A DNA stretch of 64,000 nt from contig JAJGBQ010000003.1 of assembly GCA_022457065.1 (NCBI GenBank), forward strand, positions 3,348,001 to 3,412,000, read 5' to 3'. This document shows positions 12,194-23,395 of the stretch, piece by piece (the first letter of the stretch is position 1; every line of letters begins with the position of its first letter). The notes under the pieces were generated by a model that was not told the DNA's origin, searched no databases, and saw only the letters and a list, made by a program, of their open reading frames with translations. The stretch comes from Curvularia sp. ZM96. Taxonomy: Eukaryota > Ascomycota > Dothideomycetes > Pleosporales > Pleosporaceae. Both the position numbers and the translations under genes were made by a program.

Positions 12194-13931
12194 ATGGGCA
12201 AATCAAAAGAGAAGCGCTCGGCAAAGCCCGATTCGCCCAAGAAAAGCGAAAGTACAGGCAGTTCCTTCATCAAAGTTAACAAGGCGGCGTTTGATCCTAC
12301 GCTGGCCTCGCTGTTTGCAAGCAGCGTACGTTTACCACTGCGAATTGTACATCTACGCGCGTGATTGCTGATTGAATCCTCAGGCGGGGCCCGTTCAGCC
12401 ACCTCCGAAGTCACGATACCAGGCGCGCATACAAAAGCAAACGACTGAAGAGTCGGGCGAAGAGGAAGACGAAGGCGATGCCAACGACGCAGAACTAAGT
12501 TCAGCCTCCGAAAGTTTGCCTTCTGACGACGACGAAGACGACGACAATGACGAAGACAGCGACAAGGAAGACGAGGACATGTCGGATGCTAGCGACAAGG
12601 AAGAGTCGGAGAATGAGGCTGTTCTGGCCAAAGTGCGAGAGTCAGCTCTGAATGCGCCTCAGGATAAGCAGAAGAAGCGGAAACGGGGAAACAAGGAGGA
12701 GATTGAGGATGTTTATATGCGCAAGGTAGCGCAGGAAGAAGAGAAGGAAGAGCAGCAAAGGCAGAAAAAGCGCAAGACCAAGGAAGTTGCCGATGAGGAC
12801 GAGGACGAGGACGAGGACAGCTCGTCCGAGGATGGTGAAGATGACGAGACAGAGAACAAGCAAGGTGCCGATGAGGCCGAGAAGGCCTTCGCAGTTCCCA
12901 AGCACGAGTCGCTCATGGAGGGAACCGACAAGAGTGCGGCAGAGGTAGAAAAGGCGGCTCGCACCGTCTTCCTGTCCAACGTGTCCACCGAGTGCATCAA
13001 CTCAAAGTCTGCAGAAAAGACGTTGAAGAAGCACCTCGAGTCGTTCATTCCCGATCTTGCGGATAACAACCCTCCACATAAGATTGAGTCAATACGTTTC
13101 CGCTCCACGGCCTTTGGCAGTTCTCTGCCCAAACGGGCTGCTTTTGCGAAGAAGGACATCATGGACGCAACAACAAAGAGTACAAATGCGTACGCAGTCT
13201 ACACAACAAAGGTGGCCGCCAGAGAAGCCGTCAAGCGACTCAACGGTTCTGTCCTACTCAACCGCCATCTGCACGTCGACTCGGTCGCTCATCCCGCCAA
13301 GGTCGACCATCGCCGTTGCGTCTTCGTTGGCAACCTTCCTTTTGTGGACGATGAATCACAGATGCCCGTGGCCGAGGATGAGAAGCCTAAGAAGAAGAAG
13401 CCGTCGTCTGACGTCGAAGAGGGCCTGTGGGTTCACCTTGCCAAATGCGGCACTATTGAAAGTGTGCGTGTAGTGCGGGACGCAAAAACTAGAGTTGGCA
13501 AGGGCTTCGCCTATGTGCAGTTTGCAGACGAAAACGGTGTCGAAGCTGCACTACAACTCAACGAGAAGAACTTTCCACCAATGCTTCCCCGCAAGCTCCG
13601 CATCACGCGTTGCAAGGCGGAGAAAAAGAAGGACAAGCCGCGTGGACCTCCGCCCTCGTCGCAAAAGTCTGCCAAAGCGAACGGCAAAGCGGGTTACGCA
13701 CCAAAGTTGAGCGAGGAGCAGAAATCGCTGCAGGGTCGTGCGCGCTCCATGCTAGGCAAAGTGGCAAAGGCGCAGACAAAAGAGAGCTTTGTGTTTGAAG
13801 GCCACAGGGCGAGCGAGAAGCAAGGCAAGAGCGGACTCAAGTTCAAGGGCAGTGGCGGAGCTAAGAAAAAGGGACCAAACGGACGTAAGAGTAGGAGCGC
13901 CGGGTGGAAGAAGTCTGGGGGAAAGAAGTAA
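12194..13931 (+). CDS. NOP12: Nucleolar RNA-binding protein Nop12 (RBM34 family)
   Basis: Two exons (12194-12325 and 12384-13931) encode 559 residues. The first exon supplies the conserved N-terminus with [12 protein letters not shown], which joins [12 protein letters not shown] after splicing. A long acidic/basic low-complexity stretch (about 60-230) precedes two RRM domains. RRM1 is at about 237-350 (RTVFLSNVS) with an internal insertion, and RRM2 at about 355-455 ([11 protein letters not shown] and KGFAYVQF), also with a charged insertion after its first strand. The C-terminus is Lys/Gly-rich and ends SGGKK. Nop12 acts in the nucleolus in 25S rRNA maturation and 60S subunit assembly. The ATG at 12194 is in a strong context (GCCATGG). 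Confidence 0.93.
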
Positions 13932-16900
13932 GACCGGTTCTGTCCAACATCTACTTGCATAGTCACTTTTTTTCCCTCGGGGGCTTTTTCTCTGCGCAAC
14001 GCGATTTGCGGCGTAGCTTTGCAGGTTGAAGCCTTGTTTTCGTGTAATAGTGTGCTTCTGGACATGCATGGACCTTTTGCATAGGCGCATACGTATCATG
14101 GCCGTTCGAGTGGCAATACGAAGTCAGGAAACAATAGTGTGTACATTTCCTAAACTGTACTCCCCTGACCTGACGACAAGTGTGAACGGTGGAAGTTGAC
14201 TCCTTTTTGATCTTCTCGCCTTGTGCATTGCCTCTAGTCCGCGGAGAGTGATATGCTCGCCTTGCGTTTGGTGAACGACAGGGAGAAATTGAGCCGGTGA
14301 GTTGACACCCAAAGTGAAACGGGATCCCCTGTCATAATATCGCTGGCTGGTGCATGGGAAGCATAGAGCGTAAGAGACTATAGGACTTCACACACACATG
14401 CTGGTCATGTGGTGCGTGATTGCCAATATTTTTGCCAGCCACCAAGTATGTCCGTGGTCAGGATTATTACCAGGTGCCTAACACACGACAATGCGAGAAA
14501 AAGAAGGATCTAGGTTTGCATGTTGACCGGTAGGCAGAGCATCACGTGTGGTGCTTGCAGGTATAGGATGACGCTGCATGACCTCTGTGAGTTGTTGTCC
14601 AAGGCTGTCTGTTTCTGAGGGTGTGGGACACGATTGGATTGTGAGATTGAACGTCTGGGGGATCGACGACGAAGCAAAACTCTAATTGCACATCAACTAC
14701 TAGGACAGCCGCAAACAGCGGCAGTGCCAAGGACGAAACAGGCGTCGGAGTATGTGCAACAGGCCATTTTTACCTGTAGCTCCTATCGTGTTACACGGCT
14801 AATCATGGCAAACGGTTTCATCCCGGAAGTCTGACTGGCGACAAGGCCCGGTCCGAGGAGGGATGTGTCTCGGGCACAACGGGCACCCGGGTAAGCTGGG
14901 CTAGCCGAAGTCCTAGCCTGACATGATCAGCAAAGAGTAAGTTTGTTTGGATGTCTTCCAAGTCATATATCCGACACATGGATTAAGACGATGTCGGCGA
15001 CGTAAACACGGCGAAGACCGAGTGCTGCATGTAGCACACAGGTAGGGTCTGCCGGGTTTTCCACTGTGTGTTGACACGGGCGGTTCTCGCGTGCTCACAC
15101 TAGAGGTCATGGGTAACGTCGGACGGACGTGTGGGTAGGTGTGGGTGGAGGGGGTCATGCAAGTCAGCGGAAAATGTAACCCAAACAGATGAAGGCGATG
15201 ATCAACGGTTGTTGATACGCGGCATGGTGCCAGGCTGATAGATAGCTATCCGGAGTGCGCCGGCGCTGTTCTGGTACGCGGATGTGCGACGCCCGAAAGT
15301 TGAGGCATGCAGTTTGCCCTTCTGGAACTCGCGAAGATGATGTGCAGGATCCAGATGAGAGTGGGACGGTTTCCCACCATAAACCCATGTCGAATGCTAA
15401 GCGTGATTTGGGTAATGGTGAGGCTGGTGTCTCGCCAAGGTGGATCGCACGTTTCTCTCCCCTTGCAGTGTGTGTGTGTGTCTGTACAAATGTAATGGTT
15501 GCATGCTAGATGAGCCTGAGCTTTAGCCGGCGGAGGAAGCACGTGTTTTGGCGAAAGTGCCGAATCACCAGAAGAAAAGCGCCACGTCCGGGAGCGGCAG
15601 GACCGTGGCGGCGGTGCCCGAGACGAAGGGTTTGGATGACGCAGCGAAAAGGGTGACACGGAGATGTCAGTGGCTGAGGAGGAGCTGTTGGCCTTGAAAC
15701 ACCCCCAGAGGAACAGACAAAGGCCAGGGACAAAATGATGGGCTGGGACGCTGATACGCGAGAAGAGCACGCTCGTCCCAGAGGCGTTAGGTGGCGTGAG
15801 TTGAATGCGCGACACGACGCGAGGCCTCTGCGCGCAAGCGTATTGGATGGCGAGAGCCAAAGCAGGCTTGCATCCGCGCCCCATTGTGCCTCAGTGCACG
15901 TGCCGCCAGCACTGGGAGCCCGGGCAAGCGAAGCACTTGTTGCAGCATGTAGACAGCAGCACAGTCAACCACCGTAGCATGCGTGGCCATGCGACGGCCG
16001 GACAGCGCTAGCCAGGTCGCAGCAACGACAGCGATGAGACACGGACGAGACACGGGCTGGGCCAATGGCAGCAGAGAGACGCGACCATGGCCCTGGGCTC
16101 AGCGCGCAGAAGACATCAGAGGCGCGAGGCGGCGCGTCGGTGGGCCAGCCCAGAGGACACGGCGGCAGAGCAACGGTTGGGCTCCACGGCAAGAGGGGGG
16201 TACCTGCGCAAATCACCCGTGGAAGGGAGCGCTGCTGCCGCCAGAGTCGTGGGCGCGAGCGTTCGGCAGCGTGTGGTTGCGGAGAGTTTGGAACTGCCAG
16301 TGCAGGGCGGCGGATTTGTCATGGGGGTGATGCTGTTGCGAGCCTGCACAGCAAGAAGCGCGTCGGGTCGCTGGTAGCCAGGGAGAGTGTGGCTCGCTTG
16401 CCCGTCTCAGCCGTCCGGGGGCGGAGCAATTTCAGGGCGGCGGACCAATCGACTGCAGGTGGCAGCAAAGGGGACGACACCCGTTGGCTACCCACCGGGG
16501 TTTTTTCTTGCTTGTGGGACGGTGATTTGGCTGGGCGCGGAAATGCTCGTCAGGCATCCAATGCCGGTGCAGATGGCGCGCAGAGGCAGCGACGAGCCGT
16601 GAAAGAGGCGTCGGTATGTGCGGGCGGCTGGCCAGGGCGAGCGTGCCGAAGCCGATGGCAATGGTAATGCTGATGCTGGTGCTGGCTGGTGCTGGCGTGG
16701 GAGCCGGTGCTGATGGGGGCGGAAGGCGCGAGGGGCAGGCAGAGGGCAGGCGCAGGCGACGCACCTCGCAGCTCACCGCTGCTGGCCTGTTGCTTCTGTG
16801 GACGTCATCACGGCGGCCCTTTCCCTTTCCCTTTCCCCTCTTTTGGTCGCCGGTGGCCCGCGGATCCGTTCACGCTCACGCATCCTCTCTTGCACGCAGT

Positions 16901-17068
16901 CGCCTCAGTCTGCATACAGCACACAGATATCGCACTGGTGGAGAGCACCACGACCGTACCATGGCAAAATGGCAGCTCGCACAGCAAGCGCGGAACCGCG
17001 ACAGGGCATGGCGCGGTGGCCCGGCTGCTGAGAGGTGACGCGCAAAATGCAGCTTGTGGCTGGCCGTC

Positions 17069-17180
17069 ATTGGATGATCCCGGCTGGCGCTCTAGCGCGC
17101 CAAGCTTATCTCTCGCGAATAGAAAGCCCCGCCGGTCGCTCCTTCCTCAAATCAAACCTTTGCTTCCCTCATTCTCCAAT
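17069..17180. promoter_or_regulatory. Two CCAAT boxes upstream of HAP2
   Basis: ATTGG at 17069-17073 (CCAAT on the minus strand) and CCAAT at 17176-17180 lie in opposite orientations about 100 bases apart. The encoded factor binds this pentamer, and autoregulation of the orthologue is known in Aspergillus. Chance occurrence is possible because the motif is short. Confidence 0.3.
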
Positions 17181-18219
17181 CACCCAGCCTGCTTGCACCA
17201 CCACGGCTATCTGGGCCATCTGAGCTAACTGTCGCATCGGCCACCCAACCCCATATTGCCATTCCATTTGCCCATCCTCAGTCCAGTCCTGCCCAGTCCA
17301 GTCCTTGCACCACAGCGCGCCCTCGTGGTCCCATCGCCGCCGTGTCTACTTGACTGCCCCCGCGAGCCTCTCGTCGCTGTAGCCGCCCCGACTCGCCGCC
17401 TGCAGCCTCGGTCAGACAGCCAGCGTACAAGACCAGACAAGACCGCTCTGCTGCAGCCCACAGACACTGCCCCTCAGCAAATCAACGCGACTCGCCAACC
17501 CTCCAACCACAGACCGCTCGCAACCCCTCCGACTCATCACGGGATCGCATTCTGCTGCGAGTCCAAAGCATCGGTAAGTCAGTCCTATCAACACACCCTG
17601 ATCTGCTGCAACGCGCTCCATTGTTTTTGCCTGGTGCGTTGACCGCGTGCCGCCGCCGCCAACCTCCGCCCGTCTGCCGCTCCCCCCAAGGGTTCGCCAG
17701 GCCAGGCACACGAGAGAGCATCCTCCTCTCGACTGCCCTCTGCACGCATGTCTGCGCGCGCAATGGCTCGACGATTCGCACTTGTCGCCCGGGTGCTGCA
17801 TCGCCCAAGCGCATCTGCCCTTCGTTCTGCTTGACATCATGACGCGTTGCCCGGCTTCAGCTGGCCTGCCTGACCCGCTCCTGCCCGGCCGCCGCTGCAC
17901 ACGGTCGCGCCTTGCCTCTCCACCTCCACCTCCACCACCACCCACCTCCTCACATGTCCATGGGCTTACATTGCATTAGGCAAAGGCACAACTACCCAGC
18001 CTATCCATAGTCTTGTATCCCGCTCGCTGCCTGCCATTGCCCTCGCTGCTACCAGGCCTGTCAGCTGCGCACAGCAATATATAGCTGCGCACGTCGCTGG
18101 TCGCCCTAGCCCTCAGAGCCGCAAAGCGTCCCAGCCCATCGCGTCCCCGCTACGGCCCTGCAACGGACCATACGCGCAACCCAGACGTGCATGTGCTCTG
18201 CTGCCGCTGACTAAAGTCG

Positions 18220-18367
18220 GTAAGTGCCTCACCGTCATGCATGCATGCACCTGCATTGCCAGCGCATCACCTCCAATCGCCCGCCCCCGCCGGCACATGC
18301 CACCCTCGACATCCTCCAATTGCCCAAGCATTCGCGTCCTGAACTAGCTGACGGTTACTCCTAACAG
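18220..18367 (+). other. Candidate intron in the HAP2 5' untranslated leader
   Basis: Perfect donor GTAAGT at 18220, a CTGAC-like branch element and the acceptor CTAACAG ending at 18367 frame a 148-nt intron. A second perfect donor at 17574 could start an earlier leader intron whose acceptor is not clear. RNA evidence would be needed to prove transcription. Confidence 0.35.
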
Positions 18368-19043
18368 TGTAGACAATTTCTCTGCTTCATTCCTGACTGG
18401 TGAACATCGGCAACGGCTCTTTCCCCACTACGGCGCGGCCCTTTAGAGCGCCTCGTCCACCTCCTCTGTTCACTGCGAGCGCACAGCCCCACGAAGCTCA
18501 ATTGCTCCTCCTGCGCCTCACGCCTCAAGGTCCCTACAACCGTGCGCTCTAGCGAAGTCACCTCAGCTAAGCGTGGCCATTGACAACGCATCAAGCATCC
18601 GCCCTGCTGCGACGTGACCCAGCCTGCCCGTTTGCGCGTCTAGACACTGTGATCCTCCCGACATCTCGCCTCTATCCAGCAAACAAGCTCACATCCTGCG
18701 CTGCTCTTAACAGTCTATCCAGCAACTCGAAGCTGAGCTGCATTGATCCGCACAAGACCCCAGCCGGCATCTTATCCACTCTCTCCAACGCCTTGGGACT
18801 CTTCAGCTAAGCCCTGCGCTGATCCCATCCAAGCTCCAGGCTACCACATACACATACACACCAGTAGCGTCGCCCCCTCAAACTGCACGCCGACGCCCAT
18901 CTCCTCAATTGTCACTTTCAGTACTGTAAAGTCTTGCGCCGCTATCGGTTTGACGTCGAGTAACACGGGCCTGTGCTCAAGCGTGGCGTACCAGTGGTGA
19001 TTCGCAAAACCACCAGCCGCCTTGTACACTTAGCGTTGATATC

Positions 19044-20141
19044 ATGACGGAATACGCGCAGTTCCAACAATCCCACCACGGACACGCCCCGGCGCACATC
19101 CAGAGTTACGGCAGCGGTCAGAGTCCTGCTGGTGGAAACCCATCCATAACCTCGCCCACGCAACAACAAATGCAGCAATTCTCACAGACATCGCCCATCC
19201 TGCCGTCGCAGGGCTATAGCCATGGAGGCGCGCCGCATCCGCAACATCCTCAGCACCATCAGCAAATGAACTTCTCTCAGCAGCAGTACATGGCTGGAAT
19301 GCAGAATCCATACCTTGCTTCGCAGCAACAGCAGCAGCAGCAACAGGCTGCAGCAATGGCGACTGCAGCTGCAGCGGGCCCAGCCGGGTACTATGATCAG
19401 AGTGCCATTCCAGGTCAACTGGCACAAGACCCGCGCGCATCTCCGCGCATGTCGGTCTCTCAAATGAAGCCCGATGGGCGTGTTGCTCCGCGATCTCCGA
19501 CAAACGTCAACAACACGATGAATAACGCGCTTCCTTCGCAAGTTCAGATGACGCCGACTCAGATGCAAAGACGGATGAGCACTCAGATCAGCAGTCCTGC
19601 CATGCAGCACCCACAGCCCGTCATGAGCCACGGCGGTCACAGGCCTTCGGTGACTCCACAGATGCCCCAACCACCTCAGCACCAGCAATCGCCAGAGCTT
19701 GTCTCTGGTGGTCCGCAAGCCGAGGAAGCTCCTCTTTACGTGAATGCCAAGCAGTTTCACCGCATCTTGAAGAGGCGCTTGGCAAGGCAAAAGCTCGAGG
19801 ACGCACTCAGATTGACTTCCAAGGGACGCAAGCCATACCTGCACGAGTCCAGACACAACCATGCCATGCGTCGCCCGCGTGGCCCTGGTGGTCGCTTCCT
19901 GACTGCTGAAGAAGTCGCGGCTATGGACAACGCCCAGAAAGGCGAGGGAGAAGACGGAAACAAGGAAAACGCATCTCTACCTCCCAAATCTGGCAGCGCT
20001 GGACCGAAGCGCAAGGCTTCGTCTACTCAACTCAAGGGCACACCAGACGTCAAGAAGAACAAGGCTGACGCTGTACAACGCCAGAGCGCTAGTGAAGAAG
20101 ATGAAGAGGAGGATGAAGATGATGCCGAGGACGATGGTTGA
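19044..20141 (+). CDS. HAP2: CCAAT-binding factor subunit HAP2/HapB (NF-YA)
   Basis: Single-exon gene of 365 residues. The N-terminal two thirds are Gln/Pro/His-rich with a run of nine Gln around residues 94-101, typical of an activation region. The NF-YA core is at about 227-290. It starts at [19 protein letters not shown], the subunit-association helix, and continues through [18 protein letters not shown] and PGGRFL, which contact the CCAAT DNA. The tail is basic then very acidic. With HAP3 and HAP5 it forms the nuclear heterotrimer that binds CCAAT and, with HapX-type partners, controls respiration, iron and redox genes. The long intron-bearing leader upstream suggests translational or splicing control. 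Confidence 0.96.
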   Translation: MTEYAQFQQSHHGHAPAHIQSYGSGQSPAGGNPSITSPTQQQMQQFSQTSPILPSQGYSHGGAPHPQHPQHHQQMNFSQQQYMAGMQNPYLASQQQQQQQQAAAMATAAAAGPAGYYDQSAIPGQLAQDPRASPRMSVSQMKPDGRVAPRSPTNVNNTMNNALPSQVQMTPTQMQRRMSTQISSPAMQHPQPVMSHGGHRPSVTPQMPQPPQHQQSPELVSGGPQAEEAPLYVNAKQFHRILKRRLARQKLEDALRLTSKGRKPYLHESRHNHAMRRPRGPGGRFLTAEEVAAMDNAQKGEGEDGNKENASLPPKSGSAGPKRKASSTQLKGTPDVKKNKADAVQRQSASEEDEEEDEDDAEDDG

Positions 20142-21224
20142 GCAGCTGTTTTGCACCCATCTTCTTTTCTTCTTCTTCGATGGTTCCACTCCTATCTTTT
20201 TTTTTCTCTAATTCCCACCTTTGATATTTTTCTCGAGATGCACCCCTTTGATTCACGAATTACGAAGCGAGTGCTTTTGGGATATTTGTTTGTCTTGTAC
20301 TCCTGTTACCCTTGTTGTCAGATCATTGGCACCTTCACACGCACACATGCACACACACAAATTGTCGTTGCAACAGAATGAGTGGGATGATGGCTACAGG
20401 TATGGCGTGGTGGTGGCACTCGGCTTCTGATAAGTACATTAGGATCTTGGGGGCTTTGTTGTTGCTTTCTTCTCCTGTCTACGGACTTTGTGTACATTTC
20501 TCTTTTTTTATCTTTTCTCTCATGACTCGATACCCACATTCGCTACATGCTTGGCGAGGATACCCAAACTATCGGCCCGGAGATGCCAGTGGTTTTACTA
20601 GAAAGGGTCTCCTTCATCGGAAGAAAATCAATACCTTTTTGCTTTGATTGCTGTGCGTTCTAACCATGTTAGTGGGAGCCGTGGTGTGATTGACGTGTTG
20701 CATGTTGCATTAGGCCTGGTGTGCTACCCAGCTGTCACGGAGCTGTCAATATCTCGTGTACCCAGGGCGAAGTTGAGAGTCAGATGTCTGTGGTCCGACT
20801 TGTGGCTTCATGTCACTAAGGTTATGCTAGCGGCGTCGGTCTCCGAGGCGCGGAACGAACTAGTTCATAATCAAAGCGCATATTCTCTTGCTCCTCTGTG
20901 ACGATACAGCGTGTGAAAAGTCTTCACCATCACAATTCTTACAAACACTGCTTGGTGATGAAGGAGGGCGAGATGCTCTGAGTCGCGGGTAGATTAGTCA
21001 TCGCTAAGTAATGAACTGCGGAATTGCGGTGCGGGACCGAGGTTCGGTAGCCACCAAGCGGAGAGGTGCATTTGCTCGGTGTGGAGCTTTTGCATGCCGG
21101 GTATGCACATCACGGTCAAGGATTGTACGATAAGCACCCTTCTCGTGCCTTCCGTCTAGGCAGTACAATATGTGTCTTCCGTCGCACCCCATTGCTGTCC
21201 CTCCTCCCTCAAGCCAGCGACAAG
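20142..21224. other. Intergenic region between HAP2 and an MFS transporter
   Basis: Begins with the T-rich HAP2 3' UTR and includes a (CA)n-like tract near 20335-20360. The promoter of the transporter occupies the right end. In-frame codons extend upstream of 21225, but they lack transporter similarity and were not used as the start. Confidence 0.45.
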
Positions 21225-22682
21225 ATGACCAAAGACCCGCCCAGCCGTTCCTCAGCGGACGAGTCAATTCGGGAAATCCAAAATGAAGAGCACGACGCCA
21301 TCATTGGCGCCGACGCGGGTGCCATGGAGGAAGAATGGTGCAACAGTATCCGCTTGAAAGTCGACCTTCGCCTGTGCAGCATTGCCGGCCTTTTGTGCTC
21401 GCTCAACCTGCTCGATAGCGGCGTCATCTCCAGCGCGTCCGTCACATCCATGCTGAGCGATCTGGAGCTCGACGTTGGCAACAGATACTCCGTCTCCATC
21501 TTTATCTTCACCATTGCGAGTATCGCCTTCCAGCTGCCCTCGACAATTGCTGTGAGGACATTCGGCCCAAGAATCTGGTTTGCTTTCATCACTTTTAGCT
21601 TTGGCATCATCACACTCTGCACAGCGTTTGTGCAGACGTGGCGACAAATGATTGCGCTTCGCATCTTGCTTGGTATCGCCATGTCCGGCATCTACCCAGG
21701 CCTGACCTATCTCATCTCCACATGGTACACGCGGAAGGAGCAACAGCTTCGCTTTGCACTGATGCAAAGCGGAGAAGTTATCGTGCTAGCAACCGGCGGC
21801 ATTGTCAACTTTGGCCTCAATCAGCTCGACGGCAAACATCTCAAGGGATGGCAATACATGTTCGTCGTGCAGGGGAGTATTACTGCTTTGATTGGCATTC
21901 TGACCTACTGGTGGATGGTCGATTTCCCAGAGCACGCGCATAAATCCTTCTGGTTCCTCACGCCCCACGAGAGCGCCGTGGCGGCGTCTCGGATTGAGAA
22001 AGACCGCGGCGATGTTGAGCCAGACCCATTCTCGTGGAGAAAAGTTCTTGTGCATGCCAAGGATGTAAAGGTATACGGATTCTGCACGCTCTATTTTTTG
22101 CAAAATCTCGTGTCAACCTCTCTATCCTACTTCCTCCCAATCATCCTTCAGGGCGGCATGGGTTTCAGCGCCAACAAGTCCATCCTGCTCTCTGCACCGC
22201 CGTACTACTATGCTGTCATTCCGGCCATATTGTCTTCTCTAGTTGGCGACAAGTTTGGACTTAGAGGGCCAATCATAGTGTTCAACTGCCTGTCCCTCAT
22301 TGTAGGATTCTGTATGCTTGGCTTTTCGAGTCAGGTCACAGTAAGATACATTGGAACGTATCTCGCAACAGGAGCATATGTGGCCAATTGGGCAGCAATG
22401 GCGACGTACCAAGCCAATAATATTGTAGGGCAGTGGAAGCGTGTTTTCACGGCTGCCATGGTGACCGCGTTCAATGGGGCTGGTGGTATTGCTGGAAGCT
22501 TCATTGTTAGGCAGCCTGAGAGCCCGAGATACATGACTGCTATTTGGGTCAGCATTGGAAGTCATATTCTTATTATTGGCTTGATTGGCGTGTTTTCGGT
22601 ATATTTCTATCGGGCGAATCACAGCCAGAGTAAGGGAAAGCGCATCTTGGAAGGAACAGAAGGTTTCCGGTTTACATATTAA
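21225..22682 (+). CDS. MFS transporter of the anion:cation symporter type (Dal5/Tna1-like)
   Basis: Single exon of 485 residues, the usual size. After a hydrophilic acidic N-terminus of about 45 residues there are about 12 membrane helices. Landmarks are the early RLKVDLRLCSIAGLL segment, LRILLGIAMSGIYPGLTYLIS, GWQYMFVVQGS at the middle loop, and WAAMATYQANNIVGQWKR followed by a helix with NGAGGIAGS in the second half. Family members import carboxylates, vitamins or allantoate with protons at the plasma membrane. The substrate cannot be assigned. ATG 21225 (AAGATGACC) starts the normal N-terminus. Confidence 0.88.
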   Translation: MTKDPPSRSSADESIREIQNEEHDAIIGADAGAMEEEWCNSIRLKVDLRLCSIAGLLCSLNLLDSGVISSASVTSMLSDLELDVGNRYSVSIFIFTIASIAFQLPSTIAVRTFGPRIWFAFITFSFGIITLCTAFVQTWRQMIALRILLGIAMSGIYPGLTYLISTWYTRKEQQLRFALMQSGEVIVLATGGIVNFGLNQLDGKHLKGWQYMFVVQGSITALIGILTYWWMVDFPEHAHKSFWFLTPHESAVAASRIEKDRGDVEPDPFSWRKVLVHAKDVKVYGFCTLYFLQNLVSTSLSYFLPIILQGGMGFSANKSILLSAPPYYYAVIPAILSSLVGDKFGLRGPIIVFNCLSLIVGFCMLGFSSQVTVRYIGTYLATGAYVANWAAMATYQANNIVGQWKRVFTAAMVTAFNGAGGIAGSFIVRQPESPRYMTAIWVSIGSHILIIGLIGVFSVYFYRANHSQSKGKRILEGTEGFRFTY

Positions 22683-23395
22683 TAGAGAGGAAGAGAAAAC
22701 TTTGGATGTACGCATGGCGAGGTACTTCTGGACGTCATCGAGCCGAATGAATAAAGACTAGCCTAGCAATTGCGTCTCAGGAGTCCAAATGATAGAGTAC
22801 CTTTGCATGTCTCTCAAACTTTATGCATTGGCCAGCCGTTATACGCCACTCCCGGGTAAGTGTATAGACTGCTGAAGGCCGTGTTTCAGGGCATGGACCG
22901 AAGTAATAACGCCGTGTGTGAGGAGTTCCATGGCAGACAAGAATGCTAGACGCGTTGCGCGAGCAAGGGAAGAAAGCGGGTTGACGTCGATGTGGGGATC
23001 TGGGCTGGGCAAGGCGGATTCCATGCTGGCTCGTGCTGCGCGGCTCACCAGCATCCAACGACCCGACTTCCAACCATCTGTCTCATTTCTTCCCGGCTGC
23101 TACAGTACGCGCATCCCCCGCATTGCCGGTTGGCTGTCCCCAACACTGTCTTCACCTTCTCCCCAACTTCCCACCTCGACTCCCTCTAGGCTCCTGCGCT
23201 GCTACCCGTCGACTAGGCAGCGTCGGCCAGCTTGCCCCTGTTCAGCTGCCCCCCTTCGGACCGCAACAGCAACCCCCGTAAGCCTCCGCTGGCTGAGCTA
23301 TATGCGCACCGTCACCCACGACCAGTGCCTCTGATCCGACTTTCCGACGAGCTATCCAAATCTTTCGAGGCCGCGCTGCGCCTCTCACTGTCACA
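22683..23395. other. Intergenic region and SLA1 leader
   Basis: Contains the transporter 3' end and, from about 23050, a C/T-rich stretch leading into the SLA1 start codon, probably its promoter and 5' UTR. No gene seen. Confidence 0.45.

Larger units (their letters stand above)
13932..19043. other. 5.1 kb GC-rich gene-free region, including the probable HAP2 promoter and leader
   Basis: No open frame here carries a recognisable domain. Several long ones (15246-15884 on -, 16065-16667 on +) overlap each other on both strands and reflect high GC. From about 16.8 kb the plus strand becomes pyrimidine-rich up to the HAP2 start, typical of a transcribed fungal leader. Within it are three tandem CCCTTT units (16817-16834), CCAAT boxes, GTAAGT donors at 17574 and 18220 and many short upstream ORFs. 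A (TG)n tract lies near 15467. Confidence 0.5.

Noticed and set aside
11601..12414. Several 100-200 codon minus-strand frames between DEP1-like and NOP12
   Set aside because: They overlap each other in different frames and run across the NOP12 first exon; Pro/Arg/His-rich chance frames.
15246..15884. 212-codon minus-strand frame
   Set aside because: Low-complexity, no domain, conflicts with several other frames; explained by base composition.
16065..16667. 200-codon frame upstream of HAP2
   Set aside because: Arg/Gly/Ala-rich translation typical of GC-rich non-coding DNA, overlapping other frames on both strands and lacking a domain.
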